A stretch of 64,000 nt of DNA from Oreocharis arfaki (Eukaryota > Chordata > Aves > Passeriformes > Paramythiidae), in NCBI GenBank assembly GCA_013398015.1, contig VZRR01013896.1:405950-469949 (forward strand), read 5' to 3'. The position numbers and the translations under genes are program-made. The notes beneath the pieces are model-generated. The model was not told the DNA's origin and did no database searches. It saw only the letters and a list, made by a program, of their open reading frames with translations. Shown here piece by piece: positions 45,444 through 59,696 of this stretch. Numbering within the stretch: the stretch's first letter is position 1; every line of letters starts with the position of its first letter.

Positions 45444-48087
45444 TTAAAATGTTCGATACTGACAGTCATTGTGAAGCCTTTGCAGTTTTAAAATAGTCAG
45501 ATGTGTGATATTCAATATGAAGAAGTGTGTTACTCTACACAAAGTTAGAGTGAATAGAAATTTCCTTAAAATTATACTGTGAAATAAAATCATGAATTAA
45601 CCTGTGAGGATAAATCTTATAGATTAAATTTGAAGGATTAAGAAATATTAAACATATTTATACAAAAAGTACCCTTTTGGATAGTTTTAAAAAATTAAAT
45701 CACCTTTAGTCAATATAAGTATCAAGAGAAGATGGACAATAAATAAGCAAACAAACGGAAATATAAGTTATATACTAACACTCAGAATAGAGACAGCTTC
45801 AGGAAACTGACTTTCCTACAAACTATCTGGATTTCAACTTTCATCATATTTTAACCTAAATTAGAGGTGTCTTGAAGGTAGCGTAAATGGTAAAGAAAAT
45901 GGTATGGGCTTCTTAAAGCACCCCATTTATTCTCTGTCTCTTTCAACACCGAGAAGGCTATGGGGAGATATGAGCAGATATTTCTTTCTAAGAGGCTAAA
46001 GATAGGAACTTTCTGGGTAATAATGTCTATCTAAATCTATCTCAGATACACTTCATTTACAATTCTCTCTCTAGGAAGGAACTTTGCTTTCTATCTAGTT
46101 GTAATTCTTAGGGAAATTATCTGCTCCATTCTGTAGATTATGATATACTGTGTTAGATTTTGAGATACTGTGATGACATCTAACCTAAAAATGCTTTTAT
46201 TTAAAGGCATCAGTACCTCTCCTACAAGTAAAACCTTCCCAATCTTCAGAAACAGAAAAAAAAAAGTGTTCTTTTCAAAACCTGAAATTTTTGTGTTAAT
46301 TTTGGTCTGAATTTAAGAAATGCTGATAAAATTGTTGAACAAAACATGTAAGAGTAGATTCTATTTAGTTCATTTTCTATTATCAGTAGACTCTTTAATT
46401 AGTCAGAGAGTACCTATGTACTTTGAGAAGGGAATGTTTACATGTTTAATGAATTTAAAATTATATAATTAGCCACATTATCACAGTTAACAGAATCACA
46501 GATATTACTGAGGAAGAAAGCCTATTAGACTATTTTCCTAGTCTTCCTGCCAAAGCAGGAAGGCTTCCTAGTCTATTGCTCACAACGCTTGATTTTTAAT
46601 GGAGTTTAAAATACATTGTAAAAGGTGAACATATTTCAACCTCTCAGGGAAATAATGAGTAGAATTTCACAATCTACATGAACCTCTCAGATGTAAGGCC
46701 CTGACTTTGCAAATGTTATGCACTGAGTCAGTTTTTATGTACCAAATCATTCACTAATATCAGCTGATGACAATCTGTGCCCACTGGACTTAGTGCTGCA
46801 CATAGTATGTAGGAAACATTCTTCCCAGCTCTTCTGGGGAGTCTCATTTACAGTTTAAGCATTGAAAGTTCACAATAAAAATGCAGTTTTGCTATGGTAA
46901 ATGATAATATATCCATGATCTGAGTAAGGACAGCGTTCAGTCTATCATGAGGGAAACAAGAAAGGAAAAGAAAGAAGAAAGGAATGACTTAAATTCTGTG
47001 ATGAAATTTCAATAAGTAAATGGTGGAGATGATGGGCACCAAAAGAGGCAAGGAAAATTTTTGTCTTAGCTACATATAGGATTAAAATAGCCACCAGATG
47101 CTTTAGCTGCTGTGTGTAGCCTCATACTCGGAAATCATCGCAATTCAGGAGCTGACTGGATGTGATGTTCAGGGATCATACCTGAGTCTGAGGAGAGGTG
47201 GTGGGTGTGAGTCATAAGCTGTGACTCTTGATTAACCTTCTCGAGGCAGCACAATGTAAAGTGGTAGTCCAAAGATAGCTCATTCCAAACACAGTTCAGG
47301 AAAAAAATTGATTTTAAACAAGGGGTATGGTTCTCATGTCTACCCAAGAAAATTTGAACTTCTCTACAGTTGCATCATCAACTGTTAGATACAGATACAA
47401 CACTAGGCCCAGGAAATTCAGTAAAAGCGACATTTTTTTCAACAAAAAATACTGTAATATCAAATTCTGCTTGTCAAAACTATAGTTAGGAAACACGGAT
47501 TTCAAGGGTAAGGAGGGTCTGAAAGAATTTCGGAATGAAGACAGTTTTTGGTTATTGGCATTCAAACCCATGTGACTTGTACTGAATAATTTTCTATTAA
47601 TTGTAGAAAAGATCATGTGATGTTTGTCAACGGATTATTCTAGAAAAAAAGAGTTGAACAGATTTCCTCAGTGTTTAGAATGATTCTGATTGTCTTTCGT
47701 TTGAACATGTAATTGAAAAACTATCTCAGTAATATTAGTTTAGACAAGATACAAAAATAAGCAATCTTGTGTTTTTCCAAATATTCCATATTTTCCCTCA
47801 GTAGTGAAGACTATTATCTTTCATCCCAAGAAGAAAAAGTAGGCTGTTATCTTTGCAACAAGTAAGGTAGCATGGAACACCTTTGCAGAGAAGGTTGAAT
47901 TCAGAGATTTTCAGGTATGCTTCTCAAGAAGAGATTGTGTATATGGTAGCTGAGGATACCACTGACAGCTCAAACTACTAAAAATAATTTCCATCACTTC
48001 TGTTATCAAGCAGTGGAGCTGGAAGAGCAATCCCCTTTGAGTCTCATTTGAGTTCATTCTTCATGGTGTGCTTAAATACATCTGCTA
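45444..48087. other. Non-coding DNA with one possible CR1 relic
   Basis: A+T-rich. The open frames at 47135-47347 and 47314-47616 (-) have no domain. Confidence 0.5.
46489..46700 (-). mobile_element. Possible diverged CR1 3' end
   Basis: The stretch AGAATCACAGATATTACTGA followed by CTATTTTCCTAGTCTTCCTG resembles a heavily mutated reverse-complement CR1 3' end. A perfect 8-bp hairpin (CTTCCTGC / GCAGGAAG, 46543-46562) lies inside. Confidence 0.35.
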
Positions 48088-48645
48088 GAAATCACTGAAC
48101 CAATTAGGTTGGAAAAGACCTCTGAGATCAAGTCCAACCTTTGACTGATCACCACCTTGCCAACCAGACCAGAGCACTGAGTGCCACATCCAGTCATTTC
48201 TTGAATGCTTCCAGGGAGAGTGATTTCATCACCTCCCTGGGCCGTCTGCTCCAATGCCTAACTGCTTGTTCATTGATGTGCAACCTGAACCTCTCCTGGT
48301 GCATTGGAGGCCATTCCCTCTTGTCCTGTTGCTGGTTACCTGGGAGAAGAGCCAGACTCCCACCTGGCACTACTCTCCTCCTGTCAGGGAGCTGTAGAGA
48401 GTGAGAAGGTCCCCCTGAGCCTTCTTTTCCTCCAGACGAAACAGCGCCTCAGCTGCTCCTCATCAGACTCGTGCTCCAGACCCTTCTCCAGCTCTGTTGC
48501 CCTTCTCTGGACACGCTCCACCACCTCAATGTTCTTCTTGCAGTGAGGGACCCAGAACTGGGCACAGGATTCGAGCTGTGGCCTCAGTGGCGAGTACAGA
48601 GGGGCAACCACTGCCCTGGTCTTGATGGCCACACTTACTGTGTAC
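48088..48645 (-). mobile_element. CR1 LINE fragment, 3' end, reverse orientation
   Basis: Clear reverse-complement CR1 over about 550 bases: AATCACTGAACCAATTAGGT, TTGGAAAAGACCTCTGAGAT, TCCAACCTTTGACTGATCAC, GCCACATCCAGTCATTTCTT, CTCCAGACCCTTCTCCAGCT, TTGCCCTTCTCTGGACACGC and GAGTACAGAGGGGCAACCAC. All open frames of 48072-48797 on both strands are repeat shadows. Confidence 0.92.
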
Positions 48646-50119
48646 CTTTGGCCCCTACTAGCCGAGAAGGTGCTATATAACACTGCAACGTTTCCTTGTT
48701 TCACTGATTCTTTCTTGCCAGTTGTTTCTATAGCATCTGTTATGTGATGCTGAGACAGAGCTAAGCACTCATCACATACAGGGACGCCAGAGCACAAACC
48801 TCCCTTTTACCATCTGTTAAAATGATTTGGTGAATCCACCCATCACATCAACAGAGGCTCTGTGTTAACTAAAGGAAACAAAATGGTCATATATCAGTTC
48901 ACTGCGAGCATTCACACCACATGCAGGACCCAAAATATCTTGTGATCTCATACCTATAAATAATATTGTATGTTTCAAAATTAATTTTCAAAAATAGGAA
49001 TATATTAGATTATTTTATGTAACAACAAAGATATGAATATAAGCTAATATTCCAAGTGAAAGCATAACACAGAGATAGCTACATAAATTTATCTCAGTTC
49101 TGTGGTGGAAGAAGCTGCTCCTCAATCCTCCATTCAAGCCAAGAAAATTGAGAGTCTGTGGTACCTGCTGTTGTACAGAGAGTTGTCAAAACTTCTTACA
49201 AGATTAACGCTCAATAAAAATAAGAGATGAATGAATAAGAAAAAAAAAAAGGCAAAAAACTACTGCATAGCCTGGGAAAATAGGATTTAAAATAGCAAGA
49301 AGAATGTGCATTTTATGCAGTGTAGAACACTAAATATTTTTATGAGTAGATCAGACTGTCCAAGAATATGAAAAAGAGAACTCTAGTATTTGGTTAACAT
49401 TCAGATTTTGAAACAGAATGAAAGCACGCCAAGGAAATGAAATGTTGACACACTGACTAGACCCTTTACTTATTTAAATACATATTTATGGATTTCTCTA
49501 GCCCTTCCCCCCTGTAAGTCACTGGCTTAGGTTTACATAGGGAGTCCTGCTAGGGAACACCCAAAGGCATTATACAAAATCAATACAAGAACAAATATGC
49601 TTAAATATTCATGAATACAAATGTATAATGTACATGGTCTCCGTTTAGTCTGAAAAGCAGGCAGGGATTCCAAGGATTTATTCTTTTCATATTCAAGAAA
49701 GCACCAATTTTACAGTGAAGAGTTCATTAGAAATGCATTAGATTATATTAATACAAAACTGTACAAACAACTGCATGTTCTGTAAAAACCTGGCACTATT
49801 GTCTCTATGGTGGCAGATGAGCAGGTAGAAAAGAAAGCGTACAGCTGACTCATAACCCTCACAGACCCCTAATAGCTGCAGTGGCCATGACCTCATGACC
49901 TCAACTCACTTTCTGAGAGAAAGATGAGAATGTCCCATCTTGTAACATGTATGCCCCTGCTACACAAATCATCTTCTTATAAATGTACTTGTGTCACACA
50001 AGTTTCTTTAGACCCCACTTAATTCAAGTCCTCAGTCTCCTTATGTCAGCCACCCAACAATGCGTTTTGTCTGCAGTTATTTCAAAGAACACTATTTTAA
50101 CTGGCATGAATTATGTGAG
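48646..50119. other. Non-coding DNA, nothing recognised
   Basis: A+T-rich, no frames longer than 60 codons outside the CR1. Confidence 0.55.
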
Positions 50120-50242
50120 GTGCAGATGATGGACATGGCTGGATAGCCCTGAGCACTGTGCTCTAGGGGACTTCCTTGAGCAGGACTAGACGGCCTCCAT
50201 GGCCCCTTCCAACCTCAAACATACTGTGATACTGTGATACAA
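50120..50242 (+). mobile_element. Short CR1 3'-end fragment
   Basis: GGCCTCCATGGCCCCTTCCA then ACCTCAAACATACTGTGATA with the tail ACTGTGATACTGTGATA, the CR1 3' octamer repeat. About 120 bases. Confidence 0.75.
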
Positions 50243-53200
50243 AATCAGAGTTTCAATGAGATTAAGAACTATCGAGATCTCATTTCCACCAGACTAACAT
50301 TTCCTAAACAATTAACTTTCTAACTGGGCAGTCTAACATTTTCTGCTGTTTCTGCATGTACTTTATAACCTCCCACGGAGGACTTTGGTGCCAGAATGAG
50401 TGCTATTTCCATTAGTAGCAGACTTCCTTTGATGTTATGCAAAAAATCTCGTTAGTATTTGGGCTAATAAAAGCTATTAACAGTGAACTTGTGACTCTTC
50501 AAGTCGTGTTTATCCTGCTGGCCCACTACCTATCCTTATGAAAGCTCACTAACATTAGATAGCTTATTAAAAATCTAAAAATCATTAGAAGAAGATAGAA
50601 AGACACATTTCCGAGTGTTCCTAATGCCTCACAATGTCATAAGGTGCCTTCATAGGTTATTGCAGTGGCGCTTTTTGAAAATTAGTCTTTTTAGAGGTGC
50701 TGTCACCACATGCAGCTGTTTCTGGAGTAAGGACTATGGCAAGGCCTATTCTATACACAAGATCAGGGGAATATTCTGTGATGGAAGCTCAGTATCTCAC
50801 GTCCTTATCCATTCTGAGCAAGACTTTGACTATTCAGTCGCATGACTTGCTAGATCATGTAGTAACTTTTCTTATGACACCAACAGAAGTGCTCCTTTGG
50901 TCAGACTGTACTTTTTTTTTTAAGCATTTGACTATATTTGAAACTGTTTGCTCCAGAAAACAGTATTTGAGTGTATTGAGCCAAAATGTTCATAACTTGG
51001 GTTGAAGGGGAAACACGAGAGAAAGAGTTTGATCCTAAAGGATACATTTGTCTTGACAATCCAGATGAAAATGTTATGGCTTGCAGAGACTTCGTGTTGT
51101 GTCTGTCAGGTTACAGACTATGGTGTGATGTCCATCCAGTGCTTTTCATAATGTGCAGTTGCTACAATACCTTTTATAGTTCTACAGATCACGACTTGAT
51201 TTGGATTAAAAAATACAGAGAGACATGTATGTGTCACTAAAAAAAAAAATCACTTATGGATATTTTAATGCTGTATGCCCTGTGGATGTGCTGATATGGA
51301 TCAAAGAGGCTTGGCTTTACTTTTTGTGTGTACTGAAATTCCTTTTACATAGAATCATTGAAAAAAATCCAACTTAGTTATTTTGAAGCTGTGTTAAAAC
51401 AAAACATGGATTCTGGAGCAATGGGGCAGAATTTTTTGGAAAATGTTGAAGACTAATAAAAATATTTACTTTATTTCCTTCCGCATAATTTAAAGAAAAC
51501 TATTTAATGATAGGTTCTGTAAACTGGAATTGAACAATTAGTACCCAATAAAAGAAAAACACTTTAACATATTTTCTAGTGAAAGTTTGAAGATAAATTA
51601 AGTAATAATATCACCTTATCTTCTCTGTGTAGCAAAACCCAGAAAAGGCTAAAAAATTTGTCTTTAAAACCAACTAATCCATATTCTTTAAATGACAGGA
51701 AGTCATTATTGACGGTAGAGTCAGTGAATTTGTTTACTATATGATCTCTGAGTTAAAAATCTGATCTGCTATCTAAGAATTAATCTGTGACAAACTAGGA
51801 CCTTCTGAAAATTAAGTGATGTGTTTCCAGAATTTGTCTAAATACGTGAATGCTTGGCATATAGAAGTGCATTCTTACAAACATAATTGGACCACATTAT
51901 GAAATTTGACTTTGGGTGAATTTAACTGCAAAGATAATTATTTTTAACTTGTGGGAGAGAAAAGCATCCCTGATATTGAGCTGTATCAGTAAAACCACAA
52001 TGAAAATCTGTGCTTAAAGTTGAAATTATCCTTTATTACTTTCTAAATAAATTGGTGCTTATATTTAAAGTTTGTGAGCTTCTTTTCACAACAAAAATAT
52101 ACTCTTTAGGAAAACTACTTTAAATTATAGACATTGTTCATATTTGAGGAGTCTTATCTTTTTTTCCTTGGGTTCTTGGTCTATACACATCCTGGGAAAA
52201 GTGAGTCACTTGAAATATACAGGACACTTATTTTTAATTAGTTGCGAATATTTAAGCCCAGACAGTCCTCCCTAAACCCTACTGGACTCCATAACCACAA
52301 GGGGGCAGAACAAACATTAATCACAGACATCCAATTCTGCTTTCAAGAAACTCATTCCTTATGTGTAGTACCAGATTTCTCTTCTATCTGGATTAAAACA
52401 TCTTTACTTCACTAGAGACATTTTTCCAAGCAGTGCTTATGTCCTTATCTTTAATAATTACATTATTTTTAAAAAATAGGAAAAAAAAAAGAAAAAAGAA
52501 ATGGAAACTATTATATTATTTTCCAGAAATCTTGAAAGCACCACTTAGAAACCAAGGGTGATTAAGTAAAAGGGTTCATTTCTCTTGCCCTATATTTTCT
52601 CAAATGGAAGCATTTCAGATTTTTGTTTTGTAATTAAAGCAAAAACAAAACAAACCCCTCACATTCTGAGAGTGCTCTGAATTTAAGCCTGGAAGTTTTC
52701 TTTTAATTCTTCTGATTCAAAATGGGAATGTTAATGTTTAATCCTGGCAAGGCAAAGAAGATGCTATTATGATTAGAATGTGACTTATATTCAGGGCTCA
52801 AGAGTTAATGGTCTTTTCTGTGAATATAGAATGCGCATGCTAAAGGTAGTGAAATAGTTCATTTTGTTCATTTGTTCATTTTTTTCGTTAGTTCATTTTG
52901 TTTTGATGCAATCCTCCATAACTATCATAAACCCAAAGGCCAAGATATCTGGTGCAGTAGTGAATTTTATGTGTTAATAGTTTGTATTACATAAGGAAAA
53001 ACATATCACATACAGGAAGGCTGGCATTTAAATATTGTTGAAGTAGGTTGTGGGTTTCAGCACTCACAGTTCTTTACCAATGAAATACAGCACAGATAAA
53101 AAGGAGGAGAGTGGACGCGCTAGAAATAATCTGCATCCAAGTAGCAGCAAGTCCAGTTTACAAACAGAATCAGTTTCAGAGCAGTTGGAGGTTATTTTCA

Positions 53201-56200
53201 TAGAAATGTTATCAGACCAATTCATGGCTTACATTCATATTTCTCTGCTTGCCAAATAACAAAGTGGTAGCCAGACTGAGATGTGTGCCACCTTCATTCT
53301 AGTTCCCAGGAAAATGCTTTGCTGCGGGCTTCTACGGAGTTTTAATGAGCTGGAGAGGACTGGGAGCATCTGATAGCATCTGACGCATGGTGGGAGACCA
53401 ATCTGTGTATTAATACAGTTGTATAAATATATTAAAACACATAAAAAACCCATAATGCTCTACACATACCTGTTCTGCTTCTGATGGAAATGAAGTGCCT
53501 ATAGAACCACATGTTATTACAGTTCGGCTAATGGCCAGACTGAGAATAATACTGTGGCTGCTAGACAGACAGGCTGCAAATTGCTCTGCCTGAAGGCAAG
53601 AATGAATTTCCTCATCTTCATATTATACAAGCCATGGCCTCAATTTCACAGCATTCTGTGGCATTTTGAAAGGATGCTGCTTTCCATACCAAGGTGGAAT
53701 GTATTTGATCTCAAGTTACCAGCTCTTTTGTGGAAGAGCCCACACTACCACGGGTGTTGCAAGTTTTTGGGATTGGGATTGAAATTCCAAATGATTTTGG
53801 CAAACTGAAGAAGAGGTCTTTAGAGAAAATAAAAGGAAAGATAATGGAAATAAAACCAAAATTGTGTTTGGCTGAAAGAGCATGGTACTAGAGAACAAGG
53901 TGTCAGCTGCCTGCTTTCTAGGAGAGAAGCTAAGGGTTTATGTTTGCAATTAATCATCATCAGTCTCAGGCTACTTGGGAAAAAACAAACTAGGGACAAT
54001 AAAAAAGAGCACCAGCTATCAGATATGTAAATTTGTATTAATATTCCTTTATTTTGCATTGATAGTATCTCAAAGCATGAAGTAGAATTGGAGTAGACAA
54101 AAACATTGTAGTATTTTGGTCTCCAGAGGCTGAGAAAAAGTACACCCGTTAGAATTTATTCAAAGGAAACCAGTAAGGATATTATTAACAATTAATGCTT
54201 GAAAGGTGTTCTTTAGCAAACAGGAAGGAGAGGAAAAAAAGAGAAAAATTGTGATTGTTTTCAGATTTGCAAAAGTTGCTTCCACAAGGAAGGGAGTAGT
54301 TGATTCTTCATATCTGTATTAAAAAAATTACGACAGAAAAAAAACTTCTAAAGCTCCCACATTGCTTAGGGCCAAGGCATCTTCAGCCAAATGGCAAAAC
54401 CTATCAGCATGGCAGATAAACCCATTTTTTTCCTGCTGTAACTTGGCACTTTCTGGCTACAATATTTTTGCCTTGATTGCACTTCAGTTTAATACAGTTG
54501 GGATGATCTGATAAAAATCGAGAGTGAATTTAGTGAACAGACCATTTTTCATACCACAAAAAGTGAGTCAGATATTGACTTAATGGATTTGGAGAAGGCT
54601 TGGATGAGTCATTCTTCTCCTGGTTAATTGATATTGCTAGGACATGCTAAATGTATCCCTAAATAGCGAAATAATTTATAGAATGTGCTTTTCTGGCTGT
54701 TAATTGTGCAGCTGGATAACTGCATTTAAAAGCTCATCCAATTCTCTTGAAATCACTAGAAGGTTTTCCACTGACTCAGAGGAAGCTGAAGTAGCTTTTC
54801 AGGGACCATTGTCAAAGGCAAGAGGTGATCTGACTGTATAAAAAACTTCAGGATCTTATTACTCTAAGTGGGCTGTATCCTTAGAGTTGTTCCAAAGCTC
54901 CAAGGACAGAAGAAATCCTCCTTTATCATCCTTTTACTTTTCTAAGAAGGAGATAAATCTGAAGTTTGGTTTGTGTTTTCTTTTTTAAGGACTATGACCT
55001 TTTCCAATAGCCTTAAAACATTTCATGCATACAAACTTCAGGCCACAAAGCAGTTGACAGCTTAACAGTTTGAATTAGAGCTCATTTGGGTCCCTAGACT
55101 TACATGGTATTATCTCCTCTTGATGTATGTCTTCTAAAGTGCCTATGTTACAAATATTTACTATAAGCTTTGCTGTGATAGCCTTTTTTTTTTTTTTTCT
55201 GATGTTTAAACCTTCTGGATTACTGAAGTTCTAGCAATAAATGTTATAAACTCAGAGTAAAAAATACAAATAAAATAGTCAAAATTCTCAGAAATAATGA
55301 AGTAACTTGATCATTCGTTAGTTATTGACATGCAGTATTAACTAATCCAACCCCAGGGAAAGCAAAAGCATGTCTTTTCTAGGACAATTTAAGACAGACA
55401 TTATGACTTGCACTAATAATACAATATATAAAAATATGCTTGCTAATCTGGGAAAACAGGACAATAAGCACATTCAGCCACTGGAAAAAATACAAAGCTG
55501 CTGAGAAAACAAGTAAATTACCATTAGCTTGTGTAGATAAATTAAAATAGTTTGTGGTCCCTTGTTGTGTGCAAACAGGTAAATTTTAAAAAGATATGTG
55601 AAAGAAATAATCCAAAAGGAGGAGACCCTTTGACGTGAATGTCAGCTTTGGCCTTTTGTATAACAGCCAAGAATTTAGCAGAAAAAATCTGAAGAAAAAG
55701 CAGATATGCCTGCTTTCTTTTTATTATTTAGCATTTGATTTTTTTTTTAATTTTTTTAGATCTGAAGGTCACAAGACTTGAGTTCTGATAAACTGCCAAA
55801 GGAGGCAGATTCCAGAGGCAGTCCTCAGAATGGCAGACTCAAACTGAGACACAGAGCTGAGCTTTCTTTTAGCTTATCTCACCTGCAGTAACAGGGTCGG
55901 GGTCTATCAAGAGCTGTAAAGGTCAAGAAAACACCTTGAATTGTAGAATGACAACATGAAGATTTGCTTTGAGATAAAATATTTAATTGTCTGTGTAATG
56001 AGAAGTCATCCATCATTCCAGCTGTAATAGAGTTTATGGTGTGAAAGTTAGAAAACAGCTGATTGATTTTCAGCAGGAAATGCTAGAAGACATGGTCACA
56101 GGGTCTGTTCCTAGTTGACACGAAGTGATCAGGTCTTTAAGACAGTGCAGCATCAGCAATGTTTGCAGTTGTATCCCATGGATCTCAGGAGGAGATAAAC

Positions 56201-56639
56201 CACAAAGGCGACCAAGAGACCAGGGTACTGGACTCCTTTCAGAGCTCCTCATTCTCTTGCTCATGACAAAACTTGCCAGAATTTCTCATCTTATCAAAAT
56301 CAGACCAAGGAAACATATAGACTCAGGCTTACTTATATGTCACCTTCATATAAGTTAACAAATATATCAAGTAACTTTTCAAACAACAGCTTCAAGAGGT
56401 AAGTTTGCTGACTTACAAAATGGGAAACTGAAATTCAGGAGTTTTGTAGTTACTGAGCTCCCCAACTAGTCTCTTCTTCCCTATAGAAAGTAGCTGGGTT
56501 GTCTGTAAGGAGCCAAAATTTACTCTGTTATATTCAAGGATTTATCAGCAACTCAATATATCTGTTCATATGAAAGAAATTCCATATGGAAGTCTATATC
56601 CAGTGTGAATTTAGGACAGTGAAAACTTAGATACATGTC
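50243..56639. other. Non-coding DNA with a CTCF-like site
   Basis: Contains the motif at 52295. A TTCATTTTG-type short repeat lies at about 52857-52905. A consensus donor at 56399 (AGAG|GTAAGTTT) has a possible acceptor at 56073, which together could mark a non-coding exon but have no coding support. The open frames at 50615-51240 have no domain. Confidence 0.5.
52295..52308 (+). promoter_or_regulatory. CTCF-like motif
   Basis: The sequence CCACAAGGGGGCAG is very close to the CTCF core consensus. It stands alone in A+T-rich DNA with no repeat recognised around it. Its plus orientation points away from the minus-strand motif at 17.1 kb, so the two are divergent and would not by themselves form a convergent loop. 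Confidence 0.55.
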
Positions 56640-56772
56640 GAGGCCAGGTTGGGTGGAGTTCTGAGCACCTCAGTCTAGTGGAGGGTGTCCCTGCCCAGGG
56701 AAAGGGGTTAGAACAGGAGGATCTTTAAGGTCCCTTCCAACGCAAACTCTGCTGCGATTCTGCGATTCTCTG
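56640..56772 (+). mobile_element. Short CR1 3'-end fragment
   Basis: CCAGGTTGGGTGGAGTTCTG, GGAGGGTGTCCCTGCCCAGG, AGGATCTTTAAGGTCCCTTC and the tail GCTGCGATTCTGCGATTCTC match the CR1 3' end in order. The copy is heavily 5'-truncated. Confidence 0.85.
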
Positions 56773-59650
56773 TGTATCTTTTTTCCTTGATTTAGCTCTA
56801 CTGAAACAGCACAGGCTCTTCACAGAAATCTCCAGCACCATTCAGGGGGAGTGACTCAGCTTTCTGTGATGAATTAATATCCACTTAAAATAATAATAAT
56901 AGTAGAAGTAGGAAATTCAGTAAGTGCTTAATAGCACTGTGCTACATCACTGAATGAATTTATACTTTTGATTTTTAACCTGTTCATCTTTGGGGAATGG
57001 GTGTCACTATAGACAGGGCTAGTTCTGGCCAGTGCTTAGAGAATGATTTGAGCAATGAATTAGAGAAATAGAGGAAAATTATTCACCTGCATGTGAAATA
57101 GTCTGAGAAACCATTCTGCAAGCACAGCATGCACTAGAAGCCAGAGACACAGTAAAGACCATGAAAAATATTCTGTATAGAAGTTGTATTTGGCTCAGCT
57201 TTATCCAATTCTCTCTCACAGGAAAACAATGATCTTCAGCTTTTGACAGTGTGCACAGAGAGCAAAAGGGACAAGCAAAACCATTACTATCACTGTTTGT
57301 CCTTTTAACGTATCAAAACCAAAGTACTTAACTTCTGCACCTCAATTATTCTACTGTATCTCTGAAGTATTTTGTACAGTGCCTTATCAAATAAACCAAG
57401 ATGGTGCGTTTAAAGAGATACCAGATTGAAGACTTTTTATTCCCTCCCTTAGCAAAATCTAGTATCTAGGCAGTTTTGCACATTCTCATATCTGCATCTA
57501 ATATTAATAGCTTATTCGTTATGTCAGCCTCTGGAAAGTTAGGAATTATTACCTTCATTTTATAGATACAGTTAGGTATGGGGGAGGCTCCGGGGAGCTG
57601 GGAGTATGCAGCTTCCTGAGTCAACGGGAGCTGGTTTGCACAGCCCTTCTGAAATTTGTGTCGTAAACAATTGATCAGTGACAGAGGACAAATAAATTGC
57701 AAAATTTGTATTAGCAGGCCTTAGGAAGTGCAGAACACTGAAAATAAAACAGCTTTGATAGCCACATGGAAATTTGATCCATTTATGACTTATATTTCTT
57801 GCTATTTGAAAGCACTCTAGTGAATGGATTAGTGCTTGCATAAGGTTTTAATAAAAAAGCCTGCTGTTAAGAAAAAATACCCATACTACCACATGAGAAA
57901 TCCCTTTGGCATGAAAAGTTCTCATCGTGCACTAGCTGCAAACCTTCTTACCTCAATAATTTAGCAAGCAGAACAATGACATGAGGTTTAGGTGACTGGC
58001 AGCACATAATGATGTGCCAATAGCAAACCCTGAACAGCCGAATGACAGCTCATCACCTCCTCCCTGAGCCGCACTCCACTTAGGCTGACAGTCCTGAAAT
58101 CATTACACTCTTTATAAATGGTTTGTGACTGCAAACTCTGTTTACATTGCTGCTAAATGGTCATTATGACCAGTTCTACCAAATTACTGTTATCATCAGG
58201 TCATGGTACCTTCCACTAGAAACTTAAAGTATTTTGAACCTTATTGCAAAGAAGGAGTGAACGATATTAATTGCACGCTTGGTCATAAAACACAAGGTCT
58301 ATTCTTAGCTCATGCCTTGTTCTTTAGCTTCAAAACTTAATAAAACTTTCTGCAAATATTTTAAAATATGATATTTTCCTGAATATCTAATAATAATTTC
58401 CTATATTTTGTTACTATTGAGAAGATTTTCTTGATGTTTCAAGCCCAGTGTGTCTGAAAAACTAGGCACATCTATTTTTATACACGCACAAAGCAGTATA
58501 GTAATATATTATTTGTTATTATTAATAAGGTTCTGAGCTAGAAAACCACATGTATTTCCTTTGTTATCTCTATTGTTAAAATTGCCTCACCAACCTCAAA
58601 TAAAACCTGTGATTTCAATGCTTTACTGAGTTCATTTCAGTGAGTATATTCCAGGTCCCTTGTGAAACCTCACCTCCCACTCAGATGCCAAAAACGTGTA
58701 GACTTCTACGAAAACAGCCTTAAAAATGTCAAATATACAAATGTCCAATTATGCAAGGGAATGTTAATCTAGAATATAACTTAATGTGACAAGCTGTACA
58801 GCCTGGTTTGATTTGCCAATTAAATCTACGTAAGATGTAGGACTTACTTATTTTTTACAGTTTCACTGGGAGGGTAATAAACTAACAGTAAATTAATTTG
58901 TTTTGAGGAGGACCGCAATCTCAGTGATGAGGGTTTTTTTGTTAAGTGGAAAATGGAATTCAGTCAGATTGTTTAAGTCACTTGTTCTGCCTTGGAATGG
59001 GAAACAAAACTGCTAGAATTTTTTCCAGTTGATAAATAGAAAATAAAAAACCCAAAAAACCAAACCAACAAGACCAACCAACCTCCTGCCCTACAAAGAT
59101 GGGAAAAACAATAGATTTTCCTCCTGAATTTCCAGCAGCAGCTACATTCTCTCATGTAGTTATAGCTTCTTAGAGCCTTTGATCTGTTTTCTTTGTCCTA
59201 GCTGCCAGTTAAATGAACAGAAATTATGACAAACCTCCTCCTACTCCTCTCTGAAGATTTAATTCTACTGTCCACAGTTTATTACGTTATGGTTTGTTTT
59301 TAGTAGCACTCGAAGAGCAGCAATACTGACCTTGTGTGGATGTCAAACCCACATAATAACCATGCAACAAATGCACATCCCAATATGACTTCAAGAAAAA
59401 TTGCAGTTGTACAACTTCATTTGACAGGAGAGTGCAGCTGCTTAACATTGTCATTACCTGCATATCACCACTCTTTATCTGCAGCCTACAGATCTTTGCT
59501 TTCCTCATGCATAACTATTTTCCAGCATGACAGGAACTTTAAAACAATAATTTTGTAGTCATCAAAGTTGTATGCAAAGCTCATTGCCCTGCACATAAAA
59601 TGGTTGTGCAAGTTTTTTTGCACCAAAAAAAGGAAAACATTTGTTAAGAA

Positions 59651-59696
59651 ACCTGTTACTAAACCTCCTCATAACACCTGTTACTAGACCTCCTCA
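59651..59696 (+). repeat. Two-unit tandem repeat, period 25
   Basis: ACCTGTTACTAAACCTCCTC occurs again 25 bases on with one change (A to G). Confidence 0.85.

Noticed and set aside
48072..48797. Open frames of 60-137 codons on both strands
   Set aside because: CR1 sequence in reverse orientation; the peptides are translated repeat.
56829..56860. RE1/NRSF-like site (CCAGCACCATTCAGGG)
   Set aside because: The left half matches but the right half (GGACAG) does not.
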